A stretch of DNA of 64,000 nt from Streptomyces sp. NBC_01571 (GTDB lineage Bacteria; Actinomycetota; Actinomycetes; Streptomycetales; Streptomycetaceae): the NCBI RefSeq assembly GCF_026339875.1, contig NZ_JAPEPZ010000001.1, forward strand, positions 5,890,001-5,954,000, given 5' to 3'. Positions 1 through 8,815 of this stretch are shown in pieces. Each line of letters starts with the position of its first letter. Position 1 is the first letter of the stretch. Under the pieces are notes generated by a model, which worked only from the letters and a program-made list of their open reading frames with translations, was not told the DNA's origin and did not search any database. Both the position numbers and the translations under genes were made by a program.

Positions 1-131
1 GATGGAGGCGATGGTCAGGGCGGAGGCGGGCGTCCGGCCCGGCGAACGGTGACGGCCCGCCGCAGAGTTGAGCAGAATTCATCTTCGGCTGGATCTACCC
101 ACCGGTAGGACGGGGCCCTACGCTCGCCGCC

Positions 132-1340
132 ATGACAGATGTGCTGCGGCGCGGCAGGGCCTCGCTGGCGTTCAGCTTCTTCGCGCAGGGCGCCACCTTC
201 GCGCTGCTCGTGACGCGCATCCCGGCCATCCAGGACCGGTACGGGGTCTCGGACGCGCTGCTGCCCGTCTTTCTGGCGGCCGTCCCGATCCTCGCCGGCG
301 TCGGGAGCGTCACGACCGAGCACCTGGTCAAGCGGATACGGCCCAGCCGGCTGCTGCGCTGGTCCCAGCCGGTGGTGCTGCTGGCGCTGCTGGGGGTCGG
401 GGCGGGGGACCGGCTCGTGGAACTGGCGGTGGCCCTGGGTGCCTTCGGGCTCGCGGTCGGCGCGCTCGACGCCTCCATGAACATGCTGGGGGTGAGCCTG
501 CAGCGGACGTACGGGCGCAGCATCATGCTCGGTTTCCACGCCACGTACAGCCTGGGCGGGATCGTGGGCGCCTCGCTCGCGTGGGTGGGGGCGCACTGGC
601 ATCTGTCGTTGTTCACGTCCTACCTGCCGGTGGTGCTCGTGCTGCTGCCGGCCGCGTTCCTGGGCAGTCGGTGGTACGTCGACGGGGAGACCGTGCCCGG
701 GGCGGAGAAGGCGGAGGCCGGGCCCGTCGTCTTCAAGCTGCTGTTGCCGCTGTGTCTGGTGATGACGTTCGCGTACATCGGGGACTCGACGGTCTCCAAC
801 TGGAGCGCGAAGTATCTGCAGGACGTGCTGGGCAGTTCCGAGCAGCTGGCGACCGTTCCGTACAACGTCTACATGGTGATGACGCTGGTGGGGCGGGCTG
901 TCGGGGACGTCGGGGTGCGGCGGTTCGGGGCGGTGGCCGTCGTACGGCTGGGGGCCGTGGTGGCGGCGCTGGGGTTCGCGGTGGTGGCGGCGGCCCCGGG
1001 AGCGTGGGTCGGGATGCTCGGGTTCACCCTGTTGGGGCTGGGGCTGTGTGTGCTGGTTCCGCAGACGTTCGCGGCGGCCGGGCGCCTCTTCCCGGGGGCT
1101 TCGGACACGGCCATCGCGCGTCTGAACATCTTCAACTACGTGGGGTTCCTGATCGGTTCGCCGTTGGTGGGGGCGCTGGGCGATGCCTGGAACTACCGGG
1201 GCGCCATGCTTGTGCCGATGGTGTTGGTCCTGGTGACCCTGGGGTACGCCCGCTCGTTCGCGCCCGAACCGGACCGATACGGTGACGGGCATGAGCGGCC
1301 GCGCACAGCTGATGTGGGACGAGGCAGTAACGGGCTATGA
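132..1340 (+). CDS. MFS transporter
   Basis: This encodes a 402-residue integral membrane protein of the major facilitator superfamily. The hydrophobic segments are spread over the whole length as about 12 helices, and there is a basic loop (HLVKRI) between helices 2 and 3, where MFS proteins carry their signature loop. The N terminus (RGRASLAFSFFAQGATFALLVTR) resembles the ProP/YbjJ-like group of MFS proteins, but the substrate cannot be read from the sequence. The 3' end overlaps the following acuC-like gene by about 50 bp, which suggests they are co-transcribed. The ATG at 132 fits the N-terminal helix well. Family assignment is firm; substrate is unknown. Confidence 0.85.
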   Translation: MTDVLRRGRASLAFSFFAQGATFALLVTRIPAIQDRYGVSDALLPVFLAAVPILAGVGSVTTEHLVKRIRPSRLLRWSQPVVLLALLGVGAGDRLVELAVALGAFGLAVGALDASMNMLGVSLQRTYGRSIMLGFHATYSLGGIVGASLAWVGAHWHLSLFTSYLPVVLVLLPAAFLGSRWYVDGETVPGAEKAEAGPVVFKLLLPLCLVMTFAYIGDSTVSNWSAKYLQDVLGSSEQLATVPYNVYMVMTLVGRAVGDVGVRRFGAVAVVRLGAVVAALGFAVVAAAPGAWVGMLGFTLLGLGLCVLVPQTFAAAGRLFPGASDTAIARLNIFNYVGFLIGSPLVGALGDAWNYRGAMLVPMVLVLVTLGYARSFAPEPDRYGDGHERPRTADVGRGSNGL

Positions 1341-2463
1341 CTTCGGTCCGGACCATCCGATGGATCCGGTCCGGCTGGCGCTGACCCGGGGACTGGTCGG
1401 CGCCTTCGGGCTCGACCGGGATGTGGACGTGGTCGCGGCGAAGGCGGCCGGGGAGTCGACGCTCCGGCTCGTGCACCGGGAGGACTACGTGGAGGCGGTC
1501 AGGGCGGCCTCCGCCGATCCGGCGGCCGCGGACGCCTCGTACGGGCTCGGGACCATGGACGATCCCGCCTTCGCGGGGATGCACGAGGTGTCCGCGCTCA
1601 TCGCGGGGCAGTCGGTCGGTGCGGCGGAGGCGGTGTGGCGCGGGGACGCGCTGCACGCGGTGAACTTCGCGGGCGGGCTGCATCACGCGATGCCGGGTGG
1701 CGCGTCGGGGTTCTGCATCTACAACGACGCCGCGCTGGCGGTCGCACGGCTGCTCGAGCTCGGGGCCGAACGGGTCGCCTACGTGGATGTGGACGTGCAT
1801 CACGGGGACGGGGTGCAGGCCGCGTTCTGGGAGGATCCACGGGTTCTGACGATCTCACTGCACGAGCATCCGCGGACCCTGTTCCCGCAGACCGGGTGGC
1901 CCGAGGAGACCGGCGCCCGGGGCGCGGAGGGCAGTGCCGTGAACGTGGCGCTGCCGGCCGGGACGGGGGACGCGGGGTGGCTGCGGGCCTTTCACGCCGT
2001 CGTTCCCGAACTGGTCGCGGACTTCCGGCCGCAGGTGCTCGTCACCCAGCACGGCGCCGACACCCACTTCGAGGACCCGCTCGCGCATCTCGCCGTCTCG
2101 CTCGACGCGCAGCGGGCCGTGCAGGTCGCCTGTCACGAGCTGGCGCACGGGTACGCCGACGGGCGGTGGATCGCGCTGGGCGGCGGGGGGTACGCGGTCG
2201 TGGACGTCGTACCGCGGTCGTGGACGCATCTGGTGGCCGTCGCAGCGGGGCGGCCGATCGATCCCGAGACGGTGATTCCGGAGAGCTGGCGGCAGGAAGT
2301 CTTCGCCCGTACGCGGCAGTTGGCGCCGGTGCGGATGACGGACGGGCGGTGGCCGGTGTCCTGGGCGGACTGGGAGTCCGGGTACGACCCGGCGGACCGC
2401 CTCGACCAGGCGATCGTGGCGACGCGGCGCGCGGTGTTCCCGCTGCGGGGGCTGCTCGCGTAG
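1291..2463 (+). CDS. acuC: Acetoin utilization protein AcuC / class I-like histone deacetylase family
   Basis: This is a 390-residue zinc-dependent deacetylase of the arginase/HDAC fold. Signature segments visible are HHAMP (active-site His pair region), DVDVHHGDGVQ (zinc Asp/His ligands) and QHGADTH. In Bacillus, AcuC deacetylates acetyl-CoA synthetase, and actinobacterial homologues are thought to act on acetyl-lysine of acyl-CoA synthetases. That role is inferred here. I chose the ATG at 1291 over the in-frame GTG at 1282 because GGTGA sits about six bases upstream of it. The gene begins inside the 3' end of the MFS gene, consistent with an operon. Confidence 0.85.
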   Translation: MSGRAQLMWDEAVTGYDFGPDHPMDPVRLALTRGLVGAFGLDRDVDVVAAKAAGESTLRLVHREDYVEAVRAASADPAAADASYGLGTMDDPAFAGMHEVSALIAGQSVGAAEAVWRGDALHAVNFAGGLHHAMPGGASGFCIYNDAALAVARLLELGAERVAYVDVDVHHGDGVQAAFWEDPRVLTISLHEHPRTLFPQTGWPEETGARGAEGSAVNVALPAGTGDAGWLRAFHAVVPELVADFRPQVLVTQHGADTHFEDPLAHLAVSLDAQRAVQVACHELAHGYADGRWIALGGGGYAVVDVVPRSWTHLVAVAAGRPIDPETVIPESWRQEVFARTRQLAPVRMTDGRWPVSWADWESGYDPADRLDQAIVATRRAVFPLRGLLA

Positions 2464-2566
2464 GGCCCGTCCGGGGTCGCCGCCCCCAGATGTCCATTAC
2501 GCCAACTGTGGGGCGTTTTCGGGATTTTCGGGGTGAACGTCCGGCGCATGCGCCAGCATCGCTGAC

Positions 2567-3382
2567 GTGTTGAGCACCGGAGCATTGCGCGCGCACCTGC
2601 TGGCCGCCCGGCTGGCCGGGCCCGTCGCCACCTCGCGCGAGGAGAGTCTGCGGAGTTATCGGCTCTTCGCTGCCCGGGATCCTCGGGTGCTGCTCGGACT
2701 TGATCCCGAGTGGACCTGGCGGGAGCGGGATCTGATCGAGTTGATGGCCGACAAGTGCGGGGTTTCGGCCGATCCGGCGCACACGAGCGGGCATGATGTG
2801 ATCGACCCGGAGAAGACCCTGTCCGCGCTGGAAGCCTTCGCGCGGCGGCTCGGGGAAGCGGCCCGCGACCGCGAACCGGTGCTTCTGGGCACCGGCCATC
2901 CGCACCGGCTGCTCGGTTTCTACGCCGCTCTCGCGGACGCGTTGTCGTCAGCGGGATGTGACGTCCTCACCCCCGCGCAGGGTAGCTCTGTCGACATAAC
3001 GACCCGGTTCGGTCTACGCACGTACAACCTCGACTACGTACAGGGCGTCGCGTTGGTGCGCGAACCCGGTGTGCATGCCCCCCGTGGTGCGACCGGCGCG
3101 CACTCCCACTCGCCGCTCCCGGTTCGTACCGTTCTGGCGGCCGCGGCGGAGGCCGGCGGGCCCCTCCCGGAGCTGGTGATCGGGGACCACGGATGGGTCT
3201 GCGGAGCAGGTCAGCTAGGGTTCGAGGCCATGGGGCTGGCCGATACGGACGATCCCGCGCTCTTCGTCGGAGAGGCAGAGGGGCGGGTGTCCGTCGTCGT
3301 TCCGGTTGATGACGCTGTGCGGTCTGATTACTACCGACCGCTTACTCGCTATGTACTCAATCGAGCGTGTCTGTCACAGTAG
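2567..3382 (+). CDS. Conserved actinobacterial phosphatase-like protein
   Basis: This 271-residue soluble protein starts at a GTG with little upstream Shine-Dalgarno sequence, so it may be translated from a short leader. Homologues in Streptomyces, at the same place between acuC and the small HTH gene, are annotated as phosphatases. Recognisable conserved stretches are GTGHPHRLLGFYAALADAL and LVIGDHGWVCGAGQ, but I do not see a standard phosphatase motif such as HAD DxDxT or a CX5R loop. There is no signal peptide or transmembrane helix. The enzymatic label is therefore from family naming only and should be treated as provisional. Confidence 0.6.
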   Translation: MLSTGALRAHLLAARLAGPVATSREESLRSYRLFAARDPRVLLGLDPEWTWRERDLIELMADKCGVSADPAHTSGHDVIDPEKTLSALEAFARRLGEAARDREPVLLGTGHPHRLLGFYAALADALSSAGCDVLTPAQGSSVDITTRFGLRTYNLDYVQGVALVREPGVHAPRGATGAHSHSPLPVRTVLAAAAEAGGPLPELVIGDHGWVCGAGQLGFEAMGLADTDDPALFVGEAEGRVSVVVPVDDAVRSDYYRPLTRYVLNRACLSQ

Positions 3383-3426
3383 GCGGCCGATGCCATCCCC
3401 TCTTCCCCACTCGCATCACCCGCCCC

Positions 3427-3464
3427 TACATTGGGGAGTGAGCACGCAACGACGAAGAGTCACC
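3427..3464 (+). promoter_or_regulatory. Candidate promoter and BldD box upstream of bdtA-like gene
   Basis: TACATT at 3427-3432 is a plausible -10 hexamer. Immediately downstream, AGTGA (3437-3441) and TCACC (3460-3464) form an inverted pair separated by 18 bases. These match both half-sites of the published BldD consensus AGTGA-(n)-TCACC, in which the spacer is variable. The gene downstream looks like bdtA, a known BldD target in S. coelicolor. The match is visual only; no binding data are implied. Confidence 0.45.
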
Positions 3465-3511
3465 GGAAGGGGAAGCCGGTGACCGTCGAGTGCGGAAGGT
3501 TCAGGTGTGTC

Positions 3512-3724
3512 ATGGCTGCAGCGGGCGAGAGGCCTCTGAACGAGGTTCAGTTCCTTACCGTGGCGGAAGTCGCCTCGGTGATGCGAGTGTCGAAGATGAC
3601 CGTGTACCGCTTGGTGCACAGCGGTCATCTGCCGGCGATCCGGGTGGGGAGGTCCTTCCGGGTGCCGGAGCAAGCTGTTCACGAGTACCTCCGCGAGAGC
3701 TATGTGGGGGTGGAGACGGCCTGA
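3512..3724 (+). CDS. bdtA: Small helix-turn-helix (excisionase-type) DNA-binding protein, BdtA-like
   Basis: This is a 70-residue protein made almost entirely of a winged HTH of the MerR/excisionase class. The motif LTVAEVASVMRVSKMTVYRLVHSG is the HTH, and AIRVGRSFRVPEQAV is the wing and following helix. I start at ATG 3512 because the domain begins about 15 residues later, and upstream in-frame codons would add a basic stretch without homology. The position near bldN and next to the bS22 gene matches the S. coelicolor BldD target bdtA, so the symbol is by synteny and domain type. Its targets are not known from sequence. A BldD-like box lies about 50 bp upstream. Confidence 0.75.
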   Translation: MAAAGERPLNEVQFLTVAEVASVMRVSKMTVYRLVHSGHLPAIRVGRSFRVPEQAVHEYLRESYVGVETA

Positions 3725-3889
3725 CGGCGTCCCGGTGAAGTTCCCGGAAGGCCCTCGTGGTCACCTCGGGAATGCACTCGGATCACCTCGATTACGACCT
3801 TGGCGCTCGGACGGGTAGGCTGGCCCCTCATAGGTCGTGTGGGCCCATGCAGCCCAGCACCGAGTAAAGAGAAGTGAGCGAGGGTAGTC

Positions 3890-3988
3890 GTGGGCTCTGT
3901 TATCAAGAAGCGGCGCAAGCGGATGGCGAAGAAGAAGCACCGCAAGCTGCTCAAGCGCACTCGCGTTCAGCGTCGCAACAAGAAGTAA
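3890..3988 (+). CDS. Small ribosomal subunit protein bS22 (AURKAIP1/COX24-domain miniprotein)
   Basis: This is a 32-residue, extremely basic protein beginning [16 protein letters not shown]. It matches the actinobacterial miniprotein seen in mycobacterial 30S structures and named bS22, also annotated as an AURKAIP1/COX24 domain protein. It binds rRNA; more than half of its residues are Lys or Arg. The start is GTG at 3890, preceded by GAAGTGAGCGAGGG, and the stop is TAA at 3986-3988. Two strong hairpins follow, so it appears to be monocistronic or the end of a short transcript. Its size means automated pipelines often miss it. The identification rests on clear sequence similarity recalled from the family. 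Confidence 0.9.
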   Translation: MGSVIKKRRKRMAKKKHRKLLKRTRVQRRNKK

Positions 3989-3991
3989 GGC

Positions 3992-4090
3992 CGTGCCCCG
4001 CCTGAGCGGGGCTCGTCCTTGCGCTTGCGCGGCGGCTGTCGACAGTGCGCTCTGCGGCCCCCCACCCACGGGTGGGGGGCCGCAGCGTTT
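3992..4090 (+). terminator. Tandem terminator hairpins after bS22
   Basis: Two stem-loops follow the bS22 stop codon. The first is GCCCCGC-ctga-GCGGGGC near 3995-4012. The second at 4054-4083 has a 13-bp perfect stem (GCGGCCCCCCACC paired with its complement, loop of four) and is followed by AGCGTTTT. The double arrangement suggests very efficient termination of a highly expressed transcript. Confidence 0.8.
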
Positions 4091-4330
4091 TCCGGCCGTG
4101 GGCGGCCGCGCATCTGCGCCCCGAGCGCTCTCAGGGAGGATGCTGTGCGTACGCCTGCCGGCCGCGCGGTCCGGCCCGGTCGTAGGTCCCTGGCCCGCCG
4201 TCACTTCGTGCGCCGGGTGGTCATCACGGCGCAACATCGACCCGCTAGGTTGGCGGCACACGGGGAACACGGCAGGGTACGAGCAGAGCTACGTCCAGAT
4301 ACGTCCAGCACGGGAAGAGAGGCGCTGATC
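4084..4330 (+). promoter_or_regulatory. Upstream region of the epimerase gene
   Basis: No gene is apparent in this stretch. TAGGTT at 4246-4251 is a candidate -10 element without a convincing -35. A perfect 9-bp direct repeat, TACGTCCAG, occurs at 4290 and 4300, immediately before the ribosome binding site GGAAGAGAGG. The repeat could be a regulator half-site pair, but its 10-bp period lies in the leader and nothing else supports a function. Confidence 0.3.
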
Positions 4331-5392
4331 TTGGGGAAGGTCGTGCTCGTGACCGGAGTGGCCCGCCAGTTGGGGGGCCGGTACGTACGACGGATCCAGC
4401 GTGACCCACAGGTGGACCGCGTGATCGCCGTGGACGCGGTGGCACCCGAGCACCATCTGGGCGGTGCCGACTTCATCCGGGCCGACATCCGCCAGCCCAC
4501 GATCGCCCGGGTGCTCGCCGAGCACTCCGTCGACACGGTCGTGCACATGGACGTGACGGGCACCGCGTTGAGCGGCGGCAGCCGGACCACGGTCAAGGAG
4601 ACCAACGTCATCGGCACCATGCAGCTCCTCGGGGCCTGTCAGAAGTCCCCGACGGTCAAGCGGCTCGTCGTGAAGTCCAGTACGAACGTCTACGGCTCCG
4701 CGCCCCGCGATCCGGCCGTGTTCACCGAGACCACCCCGCCCAAGTCGCTGCCCAGCGGCGGCTTCGCGAAGGACACGGTGGAGGTCGAGGGGTACGTACG
4801 CGGCTTCGCGCGCCGCCGGCCGGACGTCGCCGTGTGCGTGCTGCGGTTCGCGAACATCCTGGGCCCGAGTGCCGATTCACCGCTCGCCTCGTACTTCGCG
4901 CTGCCGGTGCTGCCGACCGTGTTCGGCTACGACCCGCGCCTCCAGTTCGTGCACGAGGACGACGTCATCGAGGTGCTGCGGATCGCCTCGGACGAGCCGG
5001 AGCGGGGCACCCTCAACAGCGGCACGTTCAACATCGCCGGAGACGGCGTCCTGTTGCTCTCCCAGTGCGCGCGCCGGCTCGGCCGCCCCACGGTGCCGCT
5101 GCTGCTGCCCGCGCTCACCTGGGCGGGCACGGCGGTGCGTACCCTGGGCGTGACGGACTTCTCCCCGGAGCAGTTGCGGCTGCTGACGCACGGCAGGGTC
5201 GTGTCGACGAATCAGATGCGCGAGACGCTGGGATACAAACCGAAGTACACGACCGCCGAGACCTTCGCGGACTTCGCACGCAGCCGGGGACCCGGACTCC
5301 TGCCCCCCGAGGCCCTCGCGGGGGCCGTGGACCGGATCGCCGCGCTGTCCTTCCTGGGCGGCGGCCAACCCCCGACACTGAGCGCCAACTGA
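4331..5392 (+). CDS. NAD-dependent epimerase/dehydratase family protein (extended SDR)
   Basis: This 353-residue extended short-chain dehydrogenase starts at TTG 4331 with GAGAGG about seven bases upstream. The mature start KVVLVTGVARQLGG begins directly with the Rossmann strand, and the motif is TGVARQLG in place of the usual TGxxGxxG. The catalytic area shows SSTNVYGSAP where other members have YxxxK; a canonical Tyr-Lys pair is not obvious. The substrate is unknown. It is followed after 14 bp by a lysophospholipid acyltransferase-like gene, a pairing conserved in actinomycetes that suggests a role in envelope lipid metabolism (inference). Confidence 0.8.
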   Translation: MGKVVLVTGVARQLGGRYVRRIQRDPQVDRVIAVDAVAPEHHLGGADFIRADIRQPTIARVLAEHSVDTVVHMDVTGTALSGGSRTTVKETNVIGTMQLLGACQKSPTVKRLVVKSSTNVYGSAPRDPAVFTETTPPKSLPSGGFAKDTVEVEGYVRGFARRRPDVAVCVLRFANILGPSADSPLASYFALPVLPTVFGYDPRLQFVHEDDVIEVLRIASDEPERGTLNSGTFNIAGDGVLLLSQCARRLGRPTVPLLLPALTWAGTAVRTLGVTDFSPEQLRLLTHGRVVSTNQMRETLGYKPKYTTAETFADFARSRGPGLLPPEALAGAVDRIAALSFLGGGQPPTLSAN

Positions 5393-5406
5393 GGAGCGCA
5401 TCGACG

Positions 5407-6456
5407 ATGGCGGACGCCAAGGTCATTCCGTTCGACGACGACCGGTCGCGCGGGGGTGCTGCGCAGCGCCCGCTGCGGCGGCGGACCACGGGGAGCAGGC
5501 GCACGGGCGATCCCGCGGTGGTCCGTGAGGTCCAGCCCCTGCCGGGCCGGAGCTTCCCGCAGGATGATGTTCCTGTGACGCGTGAGGAGAAGCCTGTTCA
5601 GCAGCCCCGGGACGGCGGCGGGCTGGAACGGCGTGTCGCCGGAGGCCTGGCCTTCCTGCGCAGGCGTCTGACCGGTGACTACGAGGTCGACGACTTCGGG
5701 TACGACCAGGAGCTCACCGACCAGGTCCTGATGTCCCTGATCCGCCCGCTGTACGAGAAGTACTTCCGGGTCGAGGTCAAGGGCATCGAGAACATCCCGT
5801 CCGAGGGCGGGGCGCTGATCGTCGCCAACCACTCGGGGACGCTGCCGCTGGACGGCCTGATGATGCAGGTCGCCGTCCACGACAACCACCCCGCGGGCCG
5901 GCATCTCCGGCTGCTCGCCGCCGACCTGGTCTTCATGCTGCCGGTCGTCAACGAGCTGGCCCGCAAGGCCGGTCACACCCTTGCCTGCGCGGAGGACGCC
6001 GAACGGCTGCTGGAGCGCGGTGAGCTGGTCGGGGTGATGCCGGAGGGCTTCAAGGGCATCGGCAAGCCGTTCAGCGAGCGCTACAAGCTCCAGCGCTTCG
6101 GGCGCGGCGGATTCGTGTCGACGGCCCTGCGGCAGGGCACTCCGATCATTCCGTGCTCGATCGTCGGCGCGGAGGAGATCTATCCGATGATCGGGAACGC
6201 GAAGACCCTCGCGCGGCTCCTGGGGTTCCCGTACTTCCCGATCACGCCGACCTTCCCGTGGCTCGGCCCGCTGGGCGCCGTGCCGCTGCCGACGAAGTGG
6301 ACGATCCAGTTCGGTGAGCCGATCCCGACGGACGGGTATCCGCCGGAGGCCGCCGAGGACCCGATGCTGATGTTCAACCTGACGGACCAGGTCAGGGAGC
6401 AGATCCAGCACACGCTGTACAAGCTGCTGGTGCAGCGCCGGTCGGTCTTCTTCTGA
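5407..6456 (+). CDS. Lysophospholipid acyltransferase family protein (PlsC-like)
   Basis: This 349-residue protein has a C-terminal PlsC-type acyltransferase domain from about residue 110. The acyltransferase box reads NHSGTLPLDG, where His and Asp are separated by six residues in place of the canonical four. The second motif is VMPEGFKGIGK. The first 80 residues are low-complexity and charged (IPFDDDRSRGGAAQRPLRRR), probably a disordered cytoplasmic extension. Such enzymes transfer acyl chains to lysophospholipids or related acceptors. A clear GAGGAG ribosome binding site lies 10 bases before ATG 5407, and the short gap to the epimerase gene indicates one operon. The acceptor is unknown. Confidence 0.8.
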   Translation: MADAKVIPFDDDRSRGGAAQRPLRRRTTGSRRTGDPAVVREVQPLPGRSFPQDDVPVTREEKPVQQPRDGGGLERRVAGGLAFLRRRLTGDYEVDDFGYDQELTDQVLMSLIRPLYEKYFRVEVKGIENIPSEGGALIVANHSGTLPLDGLMMQVAVHDNHPAGRHLRLLAADLVFMLPVVNELARKAGHTLACAEDAERLLERGELVGVMPEGFKGIGKPFSERYKLQRFGRGGFVSTALRQGTPIIPCSIVGAEEIYPMIGNAKTLARLLGFPYFPITPTFPWLGPLGAVPLPTKWTIQFGEPIPTDGYPPEAAEDPMLMFNLTDQVREQIQHTLYKLLVQRRSVFF

Positions 6457-6462
6457 CCCTCA

Positions 6463-6516
6463 CGCATACGCCGGTGGGGCACCCTTCGGAGGAAGGGTGC
6501 CCCACCGGCGTATGCG
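6463..6516. terminator. Bidirectional terminator between acyltransferase and rsbN
   Basis: This is a perfect 25-bp stem (6463-6487 paired with 6492-6516) with a GGAG loop. It lies exactly between two convergent genes and serves as terminator for both strands. Perfect stems of this length also form cruciforms and can block sequencing. Confidence 0.9.
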
Positions 6517-6525
6517 CCCGCGGAT

Positions 6526-7746
6526 CTACCTGTTGTCCTCGCTGTCGATGCCCAGGCCCGGAAGGAGACCGGGGAGCAGCGGGGGCAGGGTGACGTCGGG
6601 GGCTCCGCCGGCCGGGCTGGACCTGCCGGCCGACGGGGACGAGCTGGTGGTGTCCTTGGGCGGGTCGAGCAGGCCGCCCGTGTTGCCGCCGAGCAGGCCT
6701 TCGCCGGTGCTGCCCGAGGCGGACGGCTTCGGCTTGCTGCTGCTGTGGCTGCCGGTGGTGGAGCCGCTGCTGGCACTGGGTGCCGGGCGGTCCGTGCCGG
6801 ACGAGCCGGGGGCGTCCGAACTGGCGCCGCGGTGTCGGCCCGTGCCTTCCGGCACGGCGGGCTTCGGGAGCAGCGGGTCGACCTCCTGGTCTATGGCGGC
6901 GAACACCGACGAGACCTGCTGACTGACGTCGCCGAGCTGGACGGGCAGTCGGTCGCGCAGCGCGCCCCAGGCCTGGCGGTGGGACTGGGCGAAGGCGGAG
7001 AGGGCCTGGATCGGGCCGAGCGAGCCGTCCCGTTCGTATGCCTCGTGCAGGAGGCGGTGGCCTTCCGCCGCGTCGTGCTGCATGCCGTTCAGGGCGCGCC
7101 TGACCTCGCCCAGGGACTCGTGGTCGAGGCTGCCCCGGCGGTCGCGCTCCATCAGGCGGCGCGCCTCGCTCAGCCGGGTCGAGGCCTGGTCGAGGTAGAG
7201 CTCGCCCCGGTCGCTGTCGCCGTGGGCCAGGCCCAGCTTGATGTCCTCCATGCCTCGTTTGAGCCCGTAGAGCGAGTCTCCGGGCAGTGCGTCGGAGCTG
7301 GCGGCGGCCACACCGCCGAACGCTCCGGCGGCCACGCCGACGGTGAGCCCGCCCGCGGCGAGGCCCTTGGACAGGCGCGAACGCGGTCGTAGCTTCCCCA
7401 GCCCGCTCGCCCGGTGCGCGCCTCGTGCCCGGTGCGAGCGCTGCTCGGGCACGGAACGGTCCGGGCCTTCGCCCCCCGCGGCGGTGCCTTCCAGCAGCAT
7501 GGCCTCCATCGCGGCGACGAGCTGGGCTCGCTGCACGATTTTGACCTCGGGGTCCAGCTCCGGTTTGGGCAGCTCGCCGAGACCGGTGGCGAGGGCCAAC
7601 AGCAGGCCCTGCTCGGTCTGTTCCGTAGCAGCCGGGGACGGTGCCGATCCATCGGGCTGCTCGGCCGCCGTGCCCTGGTCGGACTGCTCGTCCAGGGCCT
7701 GGGCGAAGGCGTTCGCCCGCCGGTGTGCCGATACGTTCGCGATCAC
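6526..7746 (-). CDS. rsbN: Anti-sigma factor RsbN (DUF5667, BldN-specific)
   Basis: This 406-residue single-pass membrane protein lies directly downstream of the BldN-type sigma gene. RsbN was shown in S. venezuelae to bind and inhibit sigma BldN. Order: an N-terminal cytoplasmic helical part (residues 1-120) that would hold the sigma factor, a transmembrane helix at about 128-150 (GLAAGGLTVGVAAGAFGG), then an extracytoplasmic DUF5667 region (GDSLYGLKRGMEDIKL) and a long Ser/Pro/Gly-rich tail from about residue 300. I chose the GTG at 7746 because AGGAGG sits eight bases before it; a GTG nine bases further upstream overlaps the ribosome binding site and is unlikely to be used. RsbN restrains the chaplin and rodlin regulon until aerial growth. 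Confidence 0.88.
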   Translation of the reverse strand: MIANVSAHRRANAFAQALDEQSDQGTAAEQPDGSAPSPAATEQTEQGLLLALATGLGELPKPELDPEVKIVQRAQLVAAMEAMLLEGTAAGGEGPDRSVPEQRSHRARGAHRASGLGKLRPRSRLSKGLAAGGLTVGVAAGAFGGVAAASSDALPGDSLYGLKRGMEDIKLGLAHGDSDRGELYLDQASTRLSEARRLMERDRRGSLDHESLGEVRRALNGMQHDAAEGHRLLHEAYERDGSLGPIQALSAFAQSHRQAWGALRDRLPVQLGDVSQQVSSVFAAIDQEVDPLLPKPAVPEGTGRHRGASSDAPGSSGTDRPAPSASSGSTTGSHSSSKPKPSASGSTGEGLLGGNTGGLLDPPKDTTSSSPSAGRSSPAGGAPDVTLPPLLPGLLPGLGIDSEDNR

Positions 7747-8005
7747 TGGCGGCACCTCCTCTCGTCATGACGGTCGACTCCCCAGGGGGTCCTGAGGGTT
7801 GCACGCCCCGGGCGTGTCCACACGATCGGGTGACCGGTGGGGCCGGGGAGTGACCACAGGGAGCCTGTATCCCGCACAACGAGCGTCGCGGCACTTGGGT
7901 TACGGACGACGGATGATCGGACCCCGAAGTCAACAGACTTTTACAGAAGGTGAGTTGAGCGTCGCCGAGCGTAGGGGTCGTGCGGGAGGGGGCGTGGTAC
8001 GGGCT

Positions 8006-8782
8006 TCAGCGGGCGTCGTCCGGCAGGAGCCGGGCGAGGGTGCGGACAGCTCGGTACTGGAGTGTCTTGATGGCGCCCTCGTTCTTGCCCATCACCCGGG
8101 CGGTCTCGGCGACCGAGAGCCCCTGCAGGAAGCGCAGGGTGACGCACTCCTGCTGCTGGGGATTGAGGCGTCGTACGGCGTCGAGCAGTGCCGCGTTCGA
8201 CAGTGACTCCAGGACGGAGTCCTCAGGGCTGCGTTCGACCTCGTTCGCGTCGAGCATCTCGCCCGTCGTCACTTCCAGGCGGAAGCGGCTCGACTTGAAG
8301 TGGTCGGCGACCAGGTTGCGGGCGATGGTCACCAGCCAGGCGCCGAAGTCACGGCCCTGCCAGGTGAAGGTGCCGATGCGGCGCAGGGCGCGCAGGAACG
8401 TCTCGCTGGTGAGGTCTTCCGCGGTCGCCTTTCCGCCGACGCGGTAGTAGATGTAGCGGTACACGGTGTCGCTGTACTGGTCGTAGAGCCGCCCGAAGGC
8501 GTCGGCCTCGCCGGCCTGGGCGCGCTCGACGAGGTCCATCATCCGGGCGCTGTCGCTGTCTGCGGCCGGGCGGCGTGCGGTGGGCGTGGCGGCCGAGCCG
8601 GAGCGGCCCCGCCTGCCGACCGCCGCGCTGCCGTCGGCCAGTGCGTAGCACGGGCCGACGGGCGCGGGGTAGGCGAAGGCGGGGACGGCGTACGCGGTGG
8701 GGACGAAGCCGCGCAAGCGGTCGAGGACCGTTGCGCGCAGCGTAGCCAGGCCCGAGGCGTCAACCCCGACGTGTGAGTACAC
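8006..8782 (-). CDS. bldN: Developmental ECF sigma factor BldN
   Basis: This 258-residue sigma factor has an unusual N-terminal extension of about 80 residues before sigma region 2 (region 2 begins near DLVERAQAGEADAFGRLY). Region 2 shows TAEDLTSETFLRALRRI, and region 4 shows SVAETARVMGKNEGAIKTLQYRAVRTL. The extension (MYSHVGVDASGLATL) is the hallmark of BldN, which is made as a proprotein in S. coelicolor and is needed for aerial hyphae and chaplin/rodlin expression. The start is GTG at 8782 with GGGAG just upstream. The rsbN gene follows about 260 bp downstream on the same strand. A BldD-like site lies 34 bp before the start, consistent with known BldD repression. Confidence 0.95.
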   Translation of the reverse strand: MYSHVGVDASGLATLRATVLDRLRGFVPTAYAVPAFAYPAPVGPCYALADGSAAVGRRGRSGSAATPTARRPAADSDSARMMDLVERAQAGEADAFGRLYDQYSDTVYRYIYYRVGGKATAEDLTSETFLRALRRIGTFTWQGRDFGAWLVTIARNLVADHFKSSRFRLEVTTGEMLDANEVERSPEDSVLESLSNAALLDAVRRLNPQQQECVTLRFLQGLSVAETARVMGKNEGAIKTLQYRAVRTLARLLPDDAR

Positions 8783-8815
8783 GGGACTCCCAGAGGCAGA
8801 GCTTCCATCACGTTC

